64,000 nucleotides of DNA from Acorus gramineus (taxonomy: Eukaryota; Streptophyta; Magnoliopsida; Acorales; Acoraceae). The notes under the pieces were generated by a model. It saw nothing but the letters and a program-made list of their open reading frames with translations. It was not told the origin of the DNA and did not search any database. This document shows, piece after piece, positions 11,865-21,298 of the stretch. Within the stretch, counting starts at the first letter, position 1, and every line of letters begins with the position of its first letter. The translations under genes and the position numbers were made by a program. The stretch covers positions 10,173,877 to 10,237,876 of the forward strand of contig CM060850.1 in assembly GCA_030737835.1 (NCBI GenBank), in the 5' to 3' direction.

Positions 11865-11980
11865 CTTCAGAGCCTTGTGACATGCGATTGATGCGATTGC
11901 CTTCTCTCCGATCTCTGATTTTCTGTTTTTTCTTTTTCTTTTTTGTTGAAGAGGACAGTTTTAAAAGCGTGTTTTTTTTT
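10688..11980 (-). repeat. Direct repeat copy 1: CNL exon 1, its 5' flank and intron start
   Basis: This 1.29-kb segment is repeated in the same orientation at 16924-18202. The shared sequence starts at CACTGAACTGAAGTGAAT and ends in the poly-T after AAAAGCGTG upstream of the start codon. The two copies flank the large inverted repeat at 11981-16915. Confidence 0.85.
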
Positions 11981-12174
11981 AAAAGATCATTTCATTCCAA
12001 AGATTTCCTGGTAATCTCATCGATCTCACTATCACTTCGGAAGAGGCGATCGCGGATCACGAGATCCAAGATCTGAGACCCATTTTGCAAGAATCTATCT
12101 TGGTTTCCCTTTTCAATGCAATGACCTTCATCTATGCTTTGTGACTCTCTTTGCTAGGGTTGGACTTGGATCAG

Positions 12175-12453
12175 ATGGAGAGACGAGTGCAGTTGATCAC
12201 TTTTTTTGTTTCTGTCTTGTTGGTTGTTTATGCCCAACCAGGTAATCCCTCTCTTTCTTTCTATTACTCAGTTCGATTAACAGATAATATTTTTCAATTC
12301 TTTGTTCTGTGTTTTATATTTTGTTTTTCTCCCTTTTTTTTTCTTTCTTTCATTAAGGTGGTGTTGAGAACAAAAATTGGAAAACTGTTGAGATTGGCGT
12401 TTCAGTTGCTGCATCACTTCTTCTGATTTTTGTGATATGGTGCCACTGTTCTG
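12175..12453 (+). pseudogene. Receptor-like kinase N-terminal exon pair, copy 1 (signal peptide + TM)
   Basis: Exon 1 (12175-12241) starts MERRVQLITFFVSVLLVVY, a clear signal peptide. It ends in a GT donor after AQP+G. Exon 2 (12358-12453) follows a TTTCATTAAG acceptor and keeps the frame. It encodes a short linker (GGVENKNWK) and a transmembrane helix (about VEIGVSVAASLLLIFVIW) followed by CHCSG and a GTGAGT donor. This is the layout of the 5' end of a plant receptor-like kinase with a very short ectodomain. No kinase exon follows, so it is a gene fragment. It lies head-to-head with the CNL gene, whose start codon is 310 bp away on the other strand. Confidence 0.6.
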
Positions 12454-14019
12454 GTGAGTTTCAATTTCTTTAATTACGGTTTCTTTAATTTCTTTTGATT
12501 TTTGTGATATGGTGGCACTGCATTCACATTTCTTTAATCTCTATATATAGAATACTACTCCACCACTATAGATTAAGCTCAAGTGCAAGCCCAAGTAATG
12601 GTGTAACCCGAAGGGTTCAACCTGAACCCGAACCCGAACTCAACCCGTGGGTTCAGGTCAGGTTTGGGTTGGACTCGAGTTTAACACTTGAATGGTGTTT
12701 TATATCCAAAAATAACAACTACACGAATCATCTTTGCGAAGAATTGAAACCAAAAGAACCATAAAAAATCATAGCCTTTTGACATAGAACAAATAAAAAC
12801 GTAAATCAAAGCAAAAAATAAAACCAAAAGAAAAATATCACCATTGAATTCCTTTTCTCTTTTCCGATTAATCCACATGGAGATGCACAATAGGAATGAA
12901 TGACTAAATTGGATTTCCTAGTTCCAGGTCGACTAATAGGTGTGGTGGATCCAATAGATACATAAAAGCAATGGAACCCGTATCATACGAAAAAGCATAG
13001 CTGAAGTTGAACTAGGACATGAAGAATAAATGGAAAGATGGAGACTGGGGAGATTGATTACAAACCATGAGATGGAGAGGGTAGGGATGTAGGGTTATAC
13101 ACATGAGAAGGGGGGGACGGCTACACAAAGATGAAGTGGACAAAAGAGGAGAATGTTTGCTGTTTCAGTTGCTGCATTACTTCTTTTGAGTTTCAATTTC
13201 CTTACTCATGGTTTCTTCTCTCTATACATATGGAATACTGGTTGACCACTGTAGAATAAGCTCAAGCCCAAGGTGCATCGGCCACATATACCTATCAGTA
13301 TTTAAACCACAATGAAAAAAAAAGGACCCAAAAGAAGATGGATATAATATCTACATTTTGGGGATGCTAGATGGTGGTTGATTCCAAAAGGTACACAACA
13401 AGGTCAAAATTTAGGAAGGGCTGGTGAGGGAAAATAAGATATCAATAATTTGAAGATCAAGACATGGGGAACGGATTATGATTTGTGACTCACCAAGAGA
13501 AAGTGCAGAAACCATAAGCATGAGACTCTGTAATTTTTCCTTTGTATACAGTTGTTCAACCACTAAATATATCATGGCCTAAAATCATATGTTATCACGC
13601 ACAGTTGTTGAATTCTACAATAAAAATGTTAGATTCAACCCCTTCCCAGCCCTACATGCAGTCCCCACCCTTCTTATTTTATTTTTTAAAAAAAAGACCT
13701 CACATATTTTAATGGTTTGGAATGACTAGGATTGAATAATGTATTCTAGTGGAATGTTTTTGAGGGAATGGTTTGGAATCACTTCTTTCTATCAGTATGC
13801 ACATATACTGACAGGTATATTTAAAAGATCATTTCATTCCAAAGATTTCCTGGTAATCTCATCGATCTCACTATCACTTCGGAAGAGGCGATCGCGGATC
13901 ACGAGATCCAAGATCTGAGACCTATTTTGCAAGAATCTATCTTGGTTTCCCTTTTCAATGCAATGACCTTCATCTATGCTTTGTGACTCTCTTTGCTAGG
14001 GTTGGACTTGGATCAGATG

Positions 14020-14307
14020 GAGAGACGAGTGCAGTTGATCACTTTTTTGTTTCTGTCTTGTTGGTTGTTTATGCCCAACCAGGTAATCCCTCTCTTTCTT
14101 TCTATTACTCAGTTCGATTAACAGATAATATTTTTCAATTCTTTGTTCTGTGTTTTATATTTTGTTTTTCTCCCTTTTTTTTTCTTTCTTTCATTAAGGT
14201 GGTGTTGAGAACAAAAATTGGAAAACTGTTGAGATTGGCGTTTCAGTTGCTGTTTCAGTTGCTGCATCACTTCTTCTGATTTTTGTGATATGGTGGCACT
14301 GTTCTGG
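14020..14307 (+). pseudogene. Receptor-like kinase N-terminal exon pair, copy 2
   Basis: This is a direct copy of the unit at 12175-12453. Exon 1 has six T instead of seven in the run after ATCAC, which shifts the frame and destroys the signal peptide reading. Exon 2 has a 12-bp duplication (GTTTCAGTTGCT), which adds four residues to the transmembrane segment without breaking the frame. It is non-functional as it stands. Confidence 0.55.
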
Positions 14308-14330
14308 TGAGTTTCAATTTCTTTAATTTG

Positions 14331-14596
14331 TCATTCATTCCTATTAGTCGACCTGGAACTAGGAAATCCAATTTAGTCATTCATTCCTATTGTGCATCTC
14401 CATGTGGATTAATCGGAAAAGAGAAAAGGAATTCAATGGTGATATTTTTCTTTTGGTTTTATTTTTTGCTTTGATTTACGTTTTTATTTGTTCTATGTCA
14501 AAAGGCTATGATTTTTTATGGTTCTTTTGGTTTCAATTCTTCGCAAAGATGATTCGTGTAGTTGTTATTTTTGGATATAAAACACCATTCAAGTGA
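14331..14596. repeat. Central spacer of the inverted repeat
   Basis: This segment begins with GTCATTCATTCCTATT, a motif repeated about 50 bp further on. It is otherwise the reverse complement of about 12690-12930 in the left arm, in the same orientation as the right-arm copy near 15950-16202. It may mark where the palindrome formed. Confidence 0.6.
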
Positions 14597-14600
14597 AAAA

Positions 14601-14865
14601 TCAGAAGAAGTGATGCAGCAACTGAAACAGCAACTGAAACGCCAATCTCAACAGTTTTCCAATTTTTGTTCTCAACACCACCTTAATGAAAGAAAGAAAA
14701 AAAAAGGGAGAAAAACAAAATATAAAACACAGAACAAAGAATTGAAAAATATTATCTGTTAATCGAACTGAGTAATAGAAAGAAAGAGAGGGATTACCTG
14801 GTTGGGCATAAACAACCAACAAGACAGAAACAAAAAAAGTGATCAACTGCACTCGTCTCTCCATC
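14601..14865 (-). pseudogene. Receptor-like kinase N-terminal exon pair, copy 3 (inverted)
   Basis: Minus-strand copy of the signal-peptide and transmembrane exon pair. It keeps seven T in the exon 1 run, so the MERRVQLITFFVSVLLVV frame is open. It also carries the 12-bp exon 2 duplication seen in copy 2. Its exon 2 end is cut at the junction with the spacer (about 14600). No kinase exon follows. Confidence 0.55.
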
Positions 14866-16449
14866 TGATCCAAGTCCAACCCTAGCAAAGAGAGTCACAA
14901 AGCATAGATGAAGGTCATTGCATTGAAAAGGGAAACCAAGATAGATTCTTGCAAAATGGGTCTCAGATCTTGGATCTCGTGATCCGCGATCGCCTCTTCC
15001 GAAGTGATAGTGAGATCGATGAGATTCCCAGGAAATCTTTGGAATGAAATGATCTTTTAAATATACCTGTCAGTATATGTGCATACTGATAGAAAGAAGT
15101 GATTCCAAACCATTCCAAAACCATTCCCTCAAAAACATTCCACTAGAATACATTATTCAATCCTAGTCATTCCAAACCATTAAAATATGTGAGGTCTTTT
15201 TTTAAAAAAATAAAATAAGAAGGGTGGGGACTGCATGTAGGGCTGGGAAGGGGCTGAATCTAACATTTTTATTGTAGAATTCAACAGCTGTGCGTGATAA
15301 CATATGATTTTAGGCCATGATATATTTAGTGGTTGAACAACTGTATACAAAGGAAAAATTACAGAGTCTCATGCTTATGGTTTCTGCACTTTCTCTTGGT
15401 GAGTCACAAATCATAATCCGTTCCCCATGTCTTGATCTTCAAATTATTGATATCTTATTTTCCCTCACCAGCCCTTCCTAAATTTTGACCTTGTTGTGTA
15501 CCTTTTGGAATCAACCACCATCTAGCATCCCCAAAATGTAGATATTATATCCATCTTCTTTTGGGTCCTTTTTTTTTTCATTGTGATACTGATAGGTATC
15601 TGTGGCCAATGCACCTTGGGCTTGAGCTTATTCTACAGCGGTCGACCAGTATTCTATATGTATAGAGAGAAGAAACCATGAGTAAGGAAATTGAAACTCA
15701 AAAGAAGTAATGCAGCAACTGAAAAAGCAAACATTCTCCTCTTTTGTCCACTTCATCTTTGTGTAGCCGTCCCCCCCTTCTCATGTGTATAACCCTACAT
15801 CCCTACCCTCTCCATCTCATGGTTTGTAATCAATCTCCCCAGTCTCCATCTTTCCATTTATTCTTCATGTCCTAGTTCAACTTCAGCTATGCTTTTTCGT
15901 ATGATACGGGTTCCATTGCTTTTATCTATCTATTGGATCCACCACACCTATTAGTCGACCTGGAAGTAGGAAATCCAATTTAGTCATTCATTCCTATTGT
16001 GCATCTCCATGTGGATTGATCGGAAAAGAGAAAAGAAATTCAATGGTGATATTTTTCTTTTAGTTTTATTTTTTTGTTTTGATTTACATTTTTATTTGTT
16101 CTATGTCAAAAGGCTGTGATTTTTTATGGTTCTTTTGGTTTCAATTCTTCGCAAAGATGATTCGTGTAGTTGTTATTTTCGGATATAAAACACCATTCAA
16201 GTGTTAAACTCGAGTCCAACCCAAACCTGACCCGAACCCACGGGTTGAGGTCGGGTTCAGGTTGAACCCTTCGGGTTGCACCATTACTTGGGCTTGCACT
16301 TGAGCTTAATCTATAGTGGTGGAGTAGTATTCTATATATAGAGAGATTAAAGAAATGTGAATGCAGTGCCACCATATCACAAAAATCAAAAGAAATTGAA
16401 AGAAACCGTAATTAAAGAAATTGAAACTCACCAGAACAGTGCCACCATA

Positions 16450-16723
16450 TCACAAAAATCAAAAGAAGTAATGCAGCAACTGAAACAGCAACTGAAACGC
16501 CAATCTCAACAGTTTTCCAATTTTTGTTCTCAAGACCACCTTAATGAAAGAAAGAAAAAAAAAGGGAGAAAAACAAAATATAAAACACAGAACAAAGAAT
16601 TGAAAAATATTATCTGTTAATCGAACTGAGTAATAGAGAGAAAGAGAGGGATTACCTGGTTGGGCATAAACAACCAACAAGACAGAAACAAAAAAAGTGA
16701 TCAACTGCACTCGTCTCTCCATC
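16450..16723 (-). pseudogene. Receptor-like kinase N-terminal exon pair, copy 4 (inverted)
   Basis: Minus-strand copy near the outer end of the right arm. The signal-peptide frame is open, exon 2 carries the 12-bp duplication, and the GTGAGTTTC donor context is preserved. As with the other copies, the gene stops after the transmembrane exon. Confidence 0.55.
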
Positions 16724-16923
16724 TGATCCAAGTCCAACCCTAGCAAAGAGAGTCACAAAGCATAGATGAAGGTCATTGCATTGAAAAGGGAAACCAAGAT
16801 AGATTCTTGCAAAATGGGTCTCAGATCTTGGATCTCGTGATCCGCGATCGCCTCTTCCGAAGTGATAGTGAGATCGATGAGATTACCAGGAAATCTTTGG
16901 AATGAAATGATCTTTGAAATATT

Positions 16924-18202
16924 CACTGAACTGAAGTGAATATTGTAACGTGTTGAAACTGCAAAAGTGATTGCAATAATGACTATCTCTAACATTTTCC
17001 AATCCAAAAACCATGAGGAGGACCTAATTATAAATCCAATATCTAGTTACTCTATTCAATATTTCACTCTAGCAATTCAAATAATAATGAATAAAAAGTT
17101 GTCAAGGATCCTTAGGTAAGAGCAAACCTTGCACAGAAGAGACCAACCATCATCAAGTGACATCCCCTTCATTCGATGGCAGTGCTTCGCACCCATTTGT
17201 TTCGCAACATCTTCAATTCTGCTAGTGATCAGTACCCTACTATCGTAACAACTGACACGATCAAAATGAACCTTAAGAAGGCCATCCCAAACTTCACTGC
17301 TCCACAGGTCTTCCATAACAAGTAGTACCCTCTTCCCAACCATAATCTCCTCCAAAATCTCAATGAGCGTCTCCTTATACCTCCACGACAAGCACCCAGC
17401 CTCGTCATAGACCGGAGCGACATATCTTATGATCCGCCTTAACAAGTCATTCTCATCGAAATGTCGGGACACGCGGACCCAAACCCTGACATCGAAGTGG
17501 TATCTAATCCGTTCATCATCCAAAACCTTCTGAACGAGGGTGGTCTTTCCGATGCCTCCGGTTCCAAGGATTGCACTCACACGACCACCTACATTAGGCG
17601 GCGCCCTCAATAACCGTACCAATCCATCGATCTCCCCATCAATTCCGACGATTATCGTCGCTTCCTCATCAGGAAGAACAACAAAGGCATCTCCTTTGGA
17701 TTTACCAGGCGCAAGAGACAGATGTTGTGATTGATCCGTGCTAATCAGCTTCAGATCGGCGTGGATCGCACGGATCCTCTTCAAAATACGGGATCTTCGC
17801 CTCATGTGGAAGGAAAAGAAACAGTTGGTCCCTGTGTTGTTGATATCGACATGGAAGTCGTCAATGGCGTCCTCGATGTCGTAGAACAAACGTCTCAGCC
17901 GATTCATCCAGGCCATGACGTCCTCGTCTTTGTGCTCTCTCCGCTCAGCGACGTCAAGGAACCCGATCATCGTCAAGGAACCCGATTCAACTTGTGCTTC
18001 ACTCCCCAAACCGTCACGCGATCGTCCGAGATCAGATCGGACAATCTCTTCATCGTCTGATCAATAGAGGCGGTTGCGACCATCATCGATTCCATCTTCA
18101 GAGCCTTGTGACATGCGATTGCCTTCTCTCCGATATCTGATTTTCTGTTTTTTCTTTTTCTTTTTCGTTGGGGAGGACAGTTTTAAAAGCGTGTTTTTTT
18201 TT
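16924..18202 (-). repeat. Direct repeat copy 2: CNL exon 1 region
   Basis: Second copy of the 1.28-kb segment at 10688-11980, in the same orientation. It includes about 200 bp of the CNL intron, exon 1 and about 110 bp of 5' flank. The intron then runs directly into the right arm of the inverted repeat at 16915. Confidence 0.85.
17128..18095 (-). pseudogene. CNL exon 1 duplicate (CC-NB half), frameshifted, no exon 2
   Basis: The original start codon lies at 18095 (MESMMVATAS). The frame hits a TGA at 17975-17973, at codon 41, because 24 bp present in the intact gene (11864-10893) have been replaced by 14 bp. The shifted frame downstream is open and still encodes DIEDAIDDF, the P-loop GTGGIGKTT, VLLVMEDLW (kinase 2) and KVLITS-like RVLITSR. 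The donor AAG|GTTTGC at 17128 is kept. However, the ARC2-LRR exon is absent because the intron breaks into the inverted repeat. An internal ATG at 18009 in the shifted frame could give a 310-aa CC-less product, but this is unproven. The duplication looks recent, since both copies are very similar. Confidence 0.85.
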
Positions 18203-18294
18203 TCCGCGTTATAAAACGTGTTTTCTTCCCCGCAATTTAAGATCGCATTGAATTTCATTTATTCCGTGATATTTAATTACAAGTGGTAATATCC

Positions 18295-19500
18295 AGGCTC
18301 CAAAAAATAAGCCCCACTCATTGACTTCATGAGGTGTCATTATTTTATTGCTTCTTATTAATTGGTTGGTTGATTTTTTAAAAAGGATAAAATGTCAAAA
18401 TACAAATATGCCCTTCATTAAAAATCTATCTCATTAACCCAAATCCCCACATTTTCTCTATTCGGTTATGAGTGAATCTTGAAATCCATTTATCCATTTC
18501 AAATTTTGAATTTTGAAATCCTTACCTAAATTACAATTAAAATTAAATTACACAAAAAATTATCTAAATTGTTTTAATCAAAATTCTTCTTCAAACTTAT
18601 ATTCTTATTATACACATTAAAAAAAAAAATTTAAGAATGTTATTAACTGAACATTAAAAAATTCAGGTATTTATTGTATTCAAATTTAAATAAAAAAACA
18701 TATATAGTTACTATATGAAGCAGTTACATCAAGTATATTTCTTAAATATTTATATCTCTCACAACGATTTGTTACATTTACATAAAAACTGTTACATTTA
18801 CATTTAAACAATTTATAAACAGATTCTATTTTCAATAGTCAGTTACATTTTATAGAAAATGTCAAACACCTTTTTTGTTGTGTGATACATTTAATAAATA
18901 TATGTATTTGACTGTTACATTAATAAATGTAACAAATATAAATTACTACATGCATTTAAACAAATGCAATACACAAATAAATGTTACATTTCAGACTGTT
19001 ACATTTATTCGATGTCAGAAATGTAACATTAACATCATACAAATCATATATAAATTAAATGTAACTAACCTTAGAAACAATAGAACAAAGAAACAGAGGA
19101 TCTTGAAACGCTTTGTAGCATCCTCCATCATTTTTATCATCTCCTCCTTTCTATGTTGATCTGATCACCGCCTATAATTGACTTCTTTTGCATGTTATAA
19201 TACTCTTCATAGTTGGGTTTTTTTTTTGGAGATCTTTGAAAAGTTTAGGTTGGAAGAGAAGAGACCATCTCAATAGAAAGGTTTGATTAAAAAGAGTTTA
19301 CTCGAAAGAAAATTGTGTCCGTCCAGACTCACCTTCACTTTTTTTTATTTAAAGATCTTTTTTATTTTTTATTTAATCAATCATAATTGTCTCCTTATAT
19401 TGTGGGATCAGTTATCAAAAAAAAAAATTAACTAAGGGTATAACAGGTATTAGACACATGCCACCTCATGGGGCCTTTGATGGGGCCTGTGAAGTTGGGG
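18295..19500. mobile_element. TIR-like element rich in GTTACATTT repeats (non-autonomous)
   Basis: The left edge (18308-18345) has AAGCCCCA followed by CATGAGGTGTCAT. The right edge (about 19455-19500), read in reverse complement, has AAGCCCCA followed by CATGAGGTGGCAT. These look like imperfect terminal inverted repeats. The interior (18720-19070) holds about ten copies of GTTACATTT or its complement. No transposase is visible. The element type is not resolved, and a MULE-like or other non-autonomous DNA transposon is possible. Confidence 0.45.
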
Positions 19501-20579
19501 CTTAGGAATCATTATTGTTTTAATTACGTATCTTCTATGAAAATTTTTTGAAACTAATCTTGTAAAAAAATAAATTTTTAAAATAAAATTTATAAAACTG
19601 ATCCTGAATTCAATTTGACCCCAGTCAGCGCGCCACGTTAACAATGTGTCACGATGAAAACGTGATTTGTTATCACGTCTCCATGCCACGGCGCGACCCG
19701 CGCAGAAGAGTTTTACCCCCAGCGCAGTCGGCGCGTGCTTTGAAAGTGCGTAGGGGGGTCTCCCTGGAGGCGAGATCATGGATCACGTCTCAATTGAGAC
19801 GTGATCCCTTATCACGTCTCCCATTTGACCCCCCCCCCCCCCGCCCTTTCAATTCTATAACCATAATAAGTTGTTAATTATATATACAGTCATCCTAAAA
19901 ACCGTCTCCATCCTTTCTTTTTCTTAATAGGTGCAGGAGGTGCTATAGAAGAAGGCATATATGATGGTGTTGACAAATGATCCCATCGACTGAGCAGGTG
20001 TTATAAATTTCACAGATCCAACGGAATGTGTGGGTGCAGTAGAAGCAATATCGGCACATCTACGAGTTCGAATGTAATAGATGGGAAAAGATGGTACAAG
20101 CAGTCGCTCATGGAGTGATCATGATGTGGCTCTTCTTGATCCTCTCATCTCTGTTCAAGGTCCTCTTGTAACTGAATATGGCCTTGGAATGGCTGATCAG
20201 AATGCTCATATGCTTCATATATTAAATGATCATCTGCATCATCTCTTAATCACCCAGCTGCTTGAAAATTAAAATCATCGACAGTAAAAAGATGATCAGT
20301 GTGATACTCTAATCCACATCATCCCCTCTGTCCTCGCCGGGTGGATCCGGATGTTGGGCTGGTAATGGATCAAAAGACCTGGGGGTCTAAGATAACGGTA
20401 ACTGCTGAAGCAGAGCAGCTGTCTGATCACGTGCCACAGCAGCTATACGAACCATCTCATCATATCTAGAATATAATGACAATCCTTCATTCAGTACTTG
20501 ATTGATACTCAACACAGCTGCACCCTATGTTTATTTTAAAACATCATTAAAATATCAAGGGAGTAATTATATTTATATT

Positions 20580-20822
20580 CTATATCACATGTACTATGTA
20601 ACTCACCATGACCTCAGCGGCGTATCCGTGGGGATGATATCGCTTTGGAACTGGACACAGAGGGATGGGTGAGGCGACATATCTGACTGTGTGCTCCCAA
20701 TACCACTCCATATACCTCGTAGATGTCATAGACTGTGGAAAAATGTGGATGTATTCGAGTCGCGCATTCCATCGATCGGTCGAAGTAATCCTTATCCAAA
20801 AATCATCTCCATTGCTTTCCAT
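20580..20822 (-). pseudogene. Plant mobile domain (PMD) fragment inside the MULE
   Basis: The frame includes RWNARLEYIHIFP and YMEWYWEHTVRYVASP. This resembles the C-terminal part of plant mobile domain (PMD, 'PP7 long form homolog'-like) proteins, which are carried by MULEs and retrotransposons. It follows the MuDR DNA-binding piece after only about 40 bp, so the DDE catalytic domain is missing between them. The minus strand from 20570 down to about 20000 has broken, hydrophilic reading frames typical of the C-terminal tail of such proteins. Confidence 0.5.
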
Positions 20823-20864
20823 TTAGTACGGTGTGCCTTTGAATATGAGATGTTATAGTGATAG

Positions 20865-21293
20865 TCAGCACGTATTAACAATCTTGATTGGACTTATTGT
20901 CATATTATGACGGATCGTTGGCATGATCAGTTCAAAGATGAAATCTGAGGTAAATTGTCTGTGGTTTGCTTTAAGAAGAGAATCGACGCAAGTATAGGGA
21001 CCTCTGATTGTAGAAATTCTGAACAAATCTGAATTTTCTACCTTTTTCGCATGAAGTCTCCACTCACACCTTTCATCTATACATTCCACAGTGTATTGGT
21101 TTGGGGCAGATTTTTTAACAACAAATTGCACATACTTTTTAATGCTCCAACTACGCAAAGCATTTATCAATGCGTTCTTTTTTGGGAATAACTGTTCAAC
21201 TTCAACATCAGCAAAAGATGAAGAGCCAACTTCATGCACTATATGATGAATATTCTCAGCAACGGCATGTCATTAACTCTAATGTGTCATACA
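20865..21293 (-). pseudogene. MuDR transposase zinc-finger/DNA-binding domain fragment
   Basis: The frame from about 21268 reads HHIVHEVGSSSFADVEVEQ and LFPKKNALINALRSWSIKKY. It then gives the C-x4-C-W pattern CIDERCEWRLHAKK and an HTC-like YTCVDS end. This is the N-terminal DBD_Tnp_Mut region of plant MuDR transposases. It stops at 20865 (SPIKIVNTC then stop), before the catalytic domain. One frameshift lies between the insertion site (21298) and this frame. Confidence 0.7.
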
Positions 21294-21298
21294 TGTGT

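Larger units (their letters stand above)
11981..16915. repeat. Giant inverted repeat (two ~2.3-kb arms) built from receptor-kinase exon units
   Basis: The left arm (11981-14310) and right arm (14597-16915) are reverse complements of each other with few differences. The order is A-B-C-A, spacer, A'-C'-B'-A' (prime = inverted). A (about 470 bp) carries the receptor N-terminal exon pair. B (about 12454-13260) contains a GGGTTxGGGTT tract and a partial re-copy of the A exon-2 region near 13160. C (about 13260-13825) is edged by an imperfect inverted motif ATACCTATCAGTAT. The spacer (14331-14596) is an inverted copy of part of B (about 12690-12930). The whole block lies exactly between the two CNL exon-1 direct repeats. 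The boundaries were read by eye and may be off by a few bases. Confidence 0.88.
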
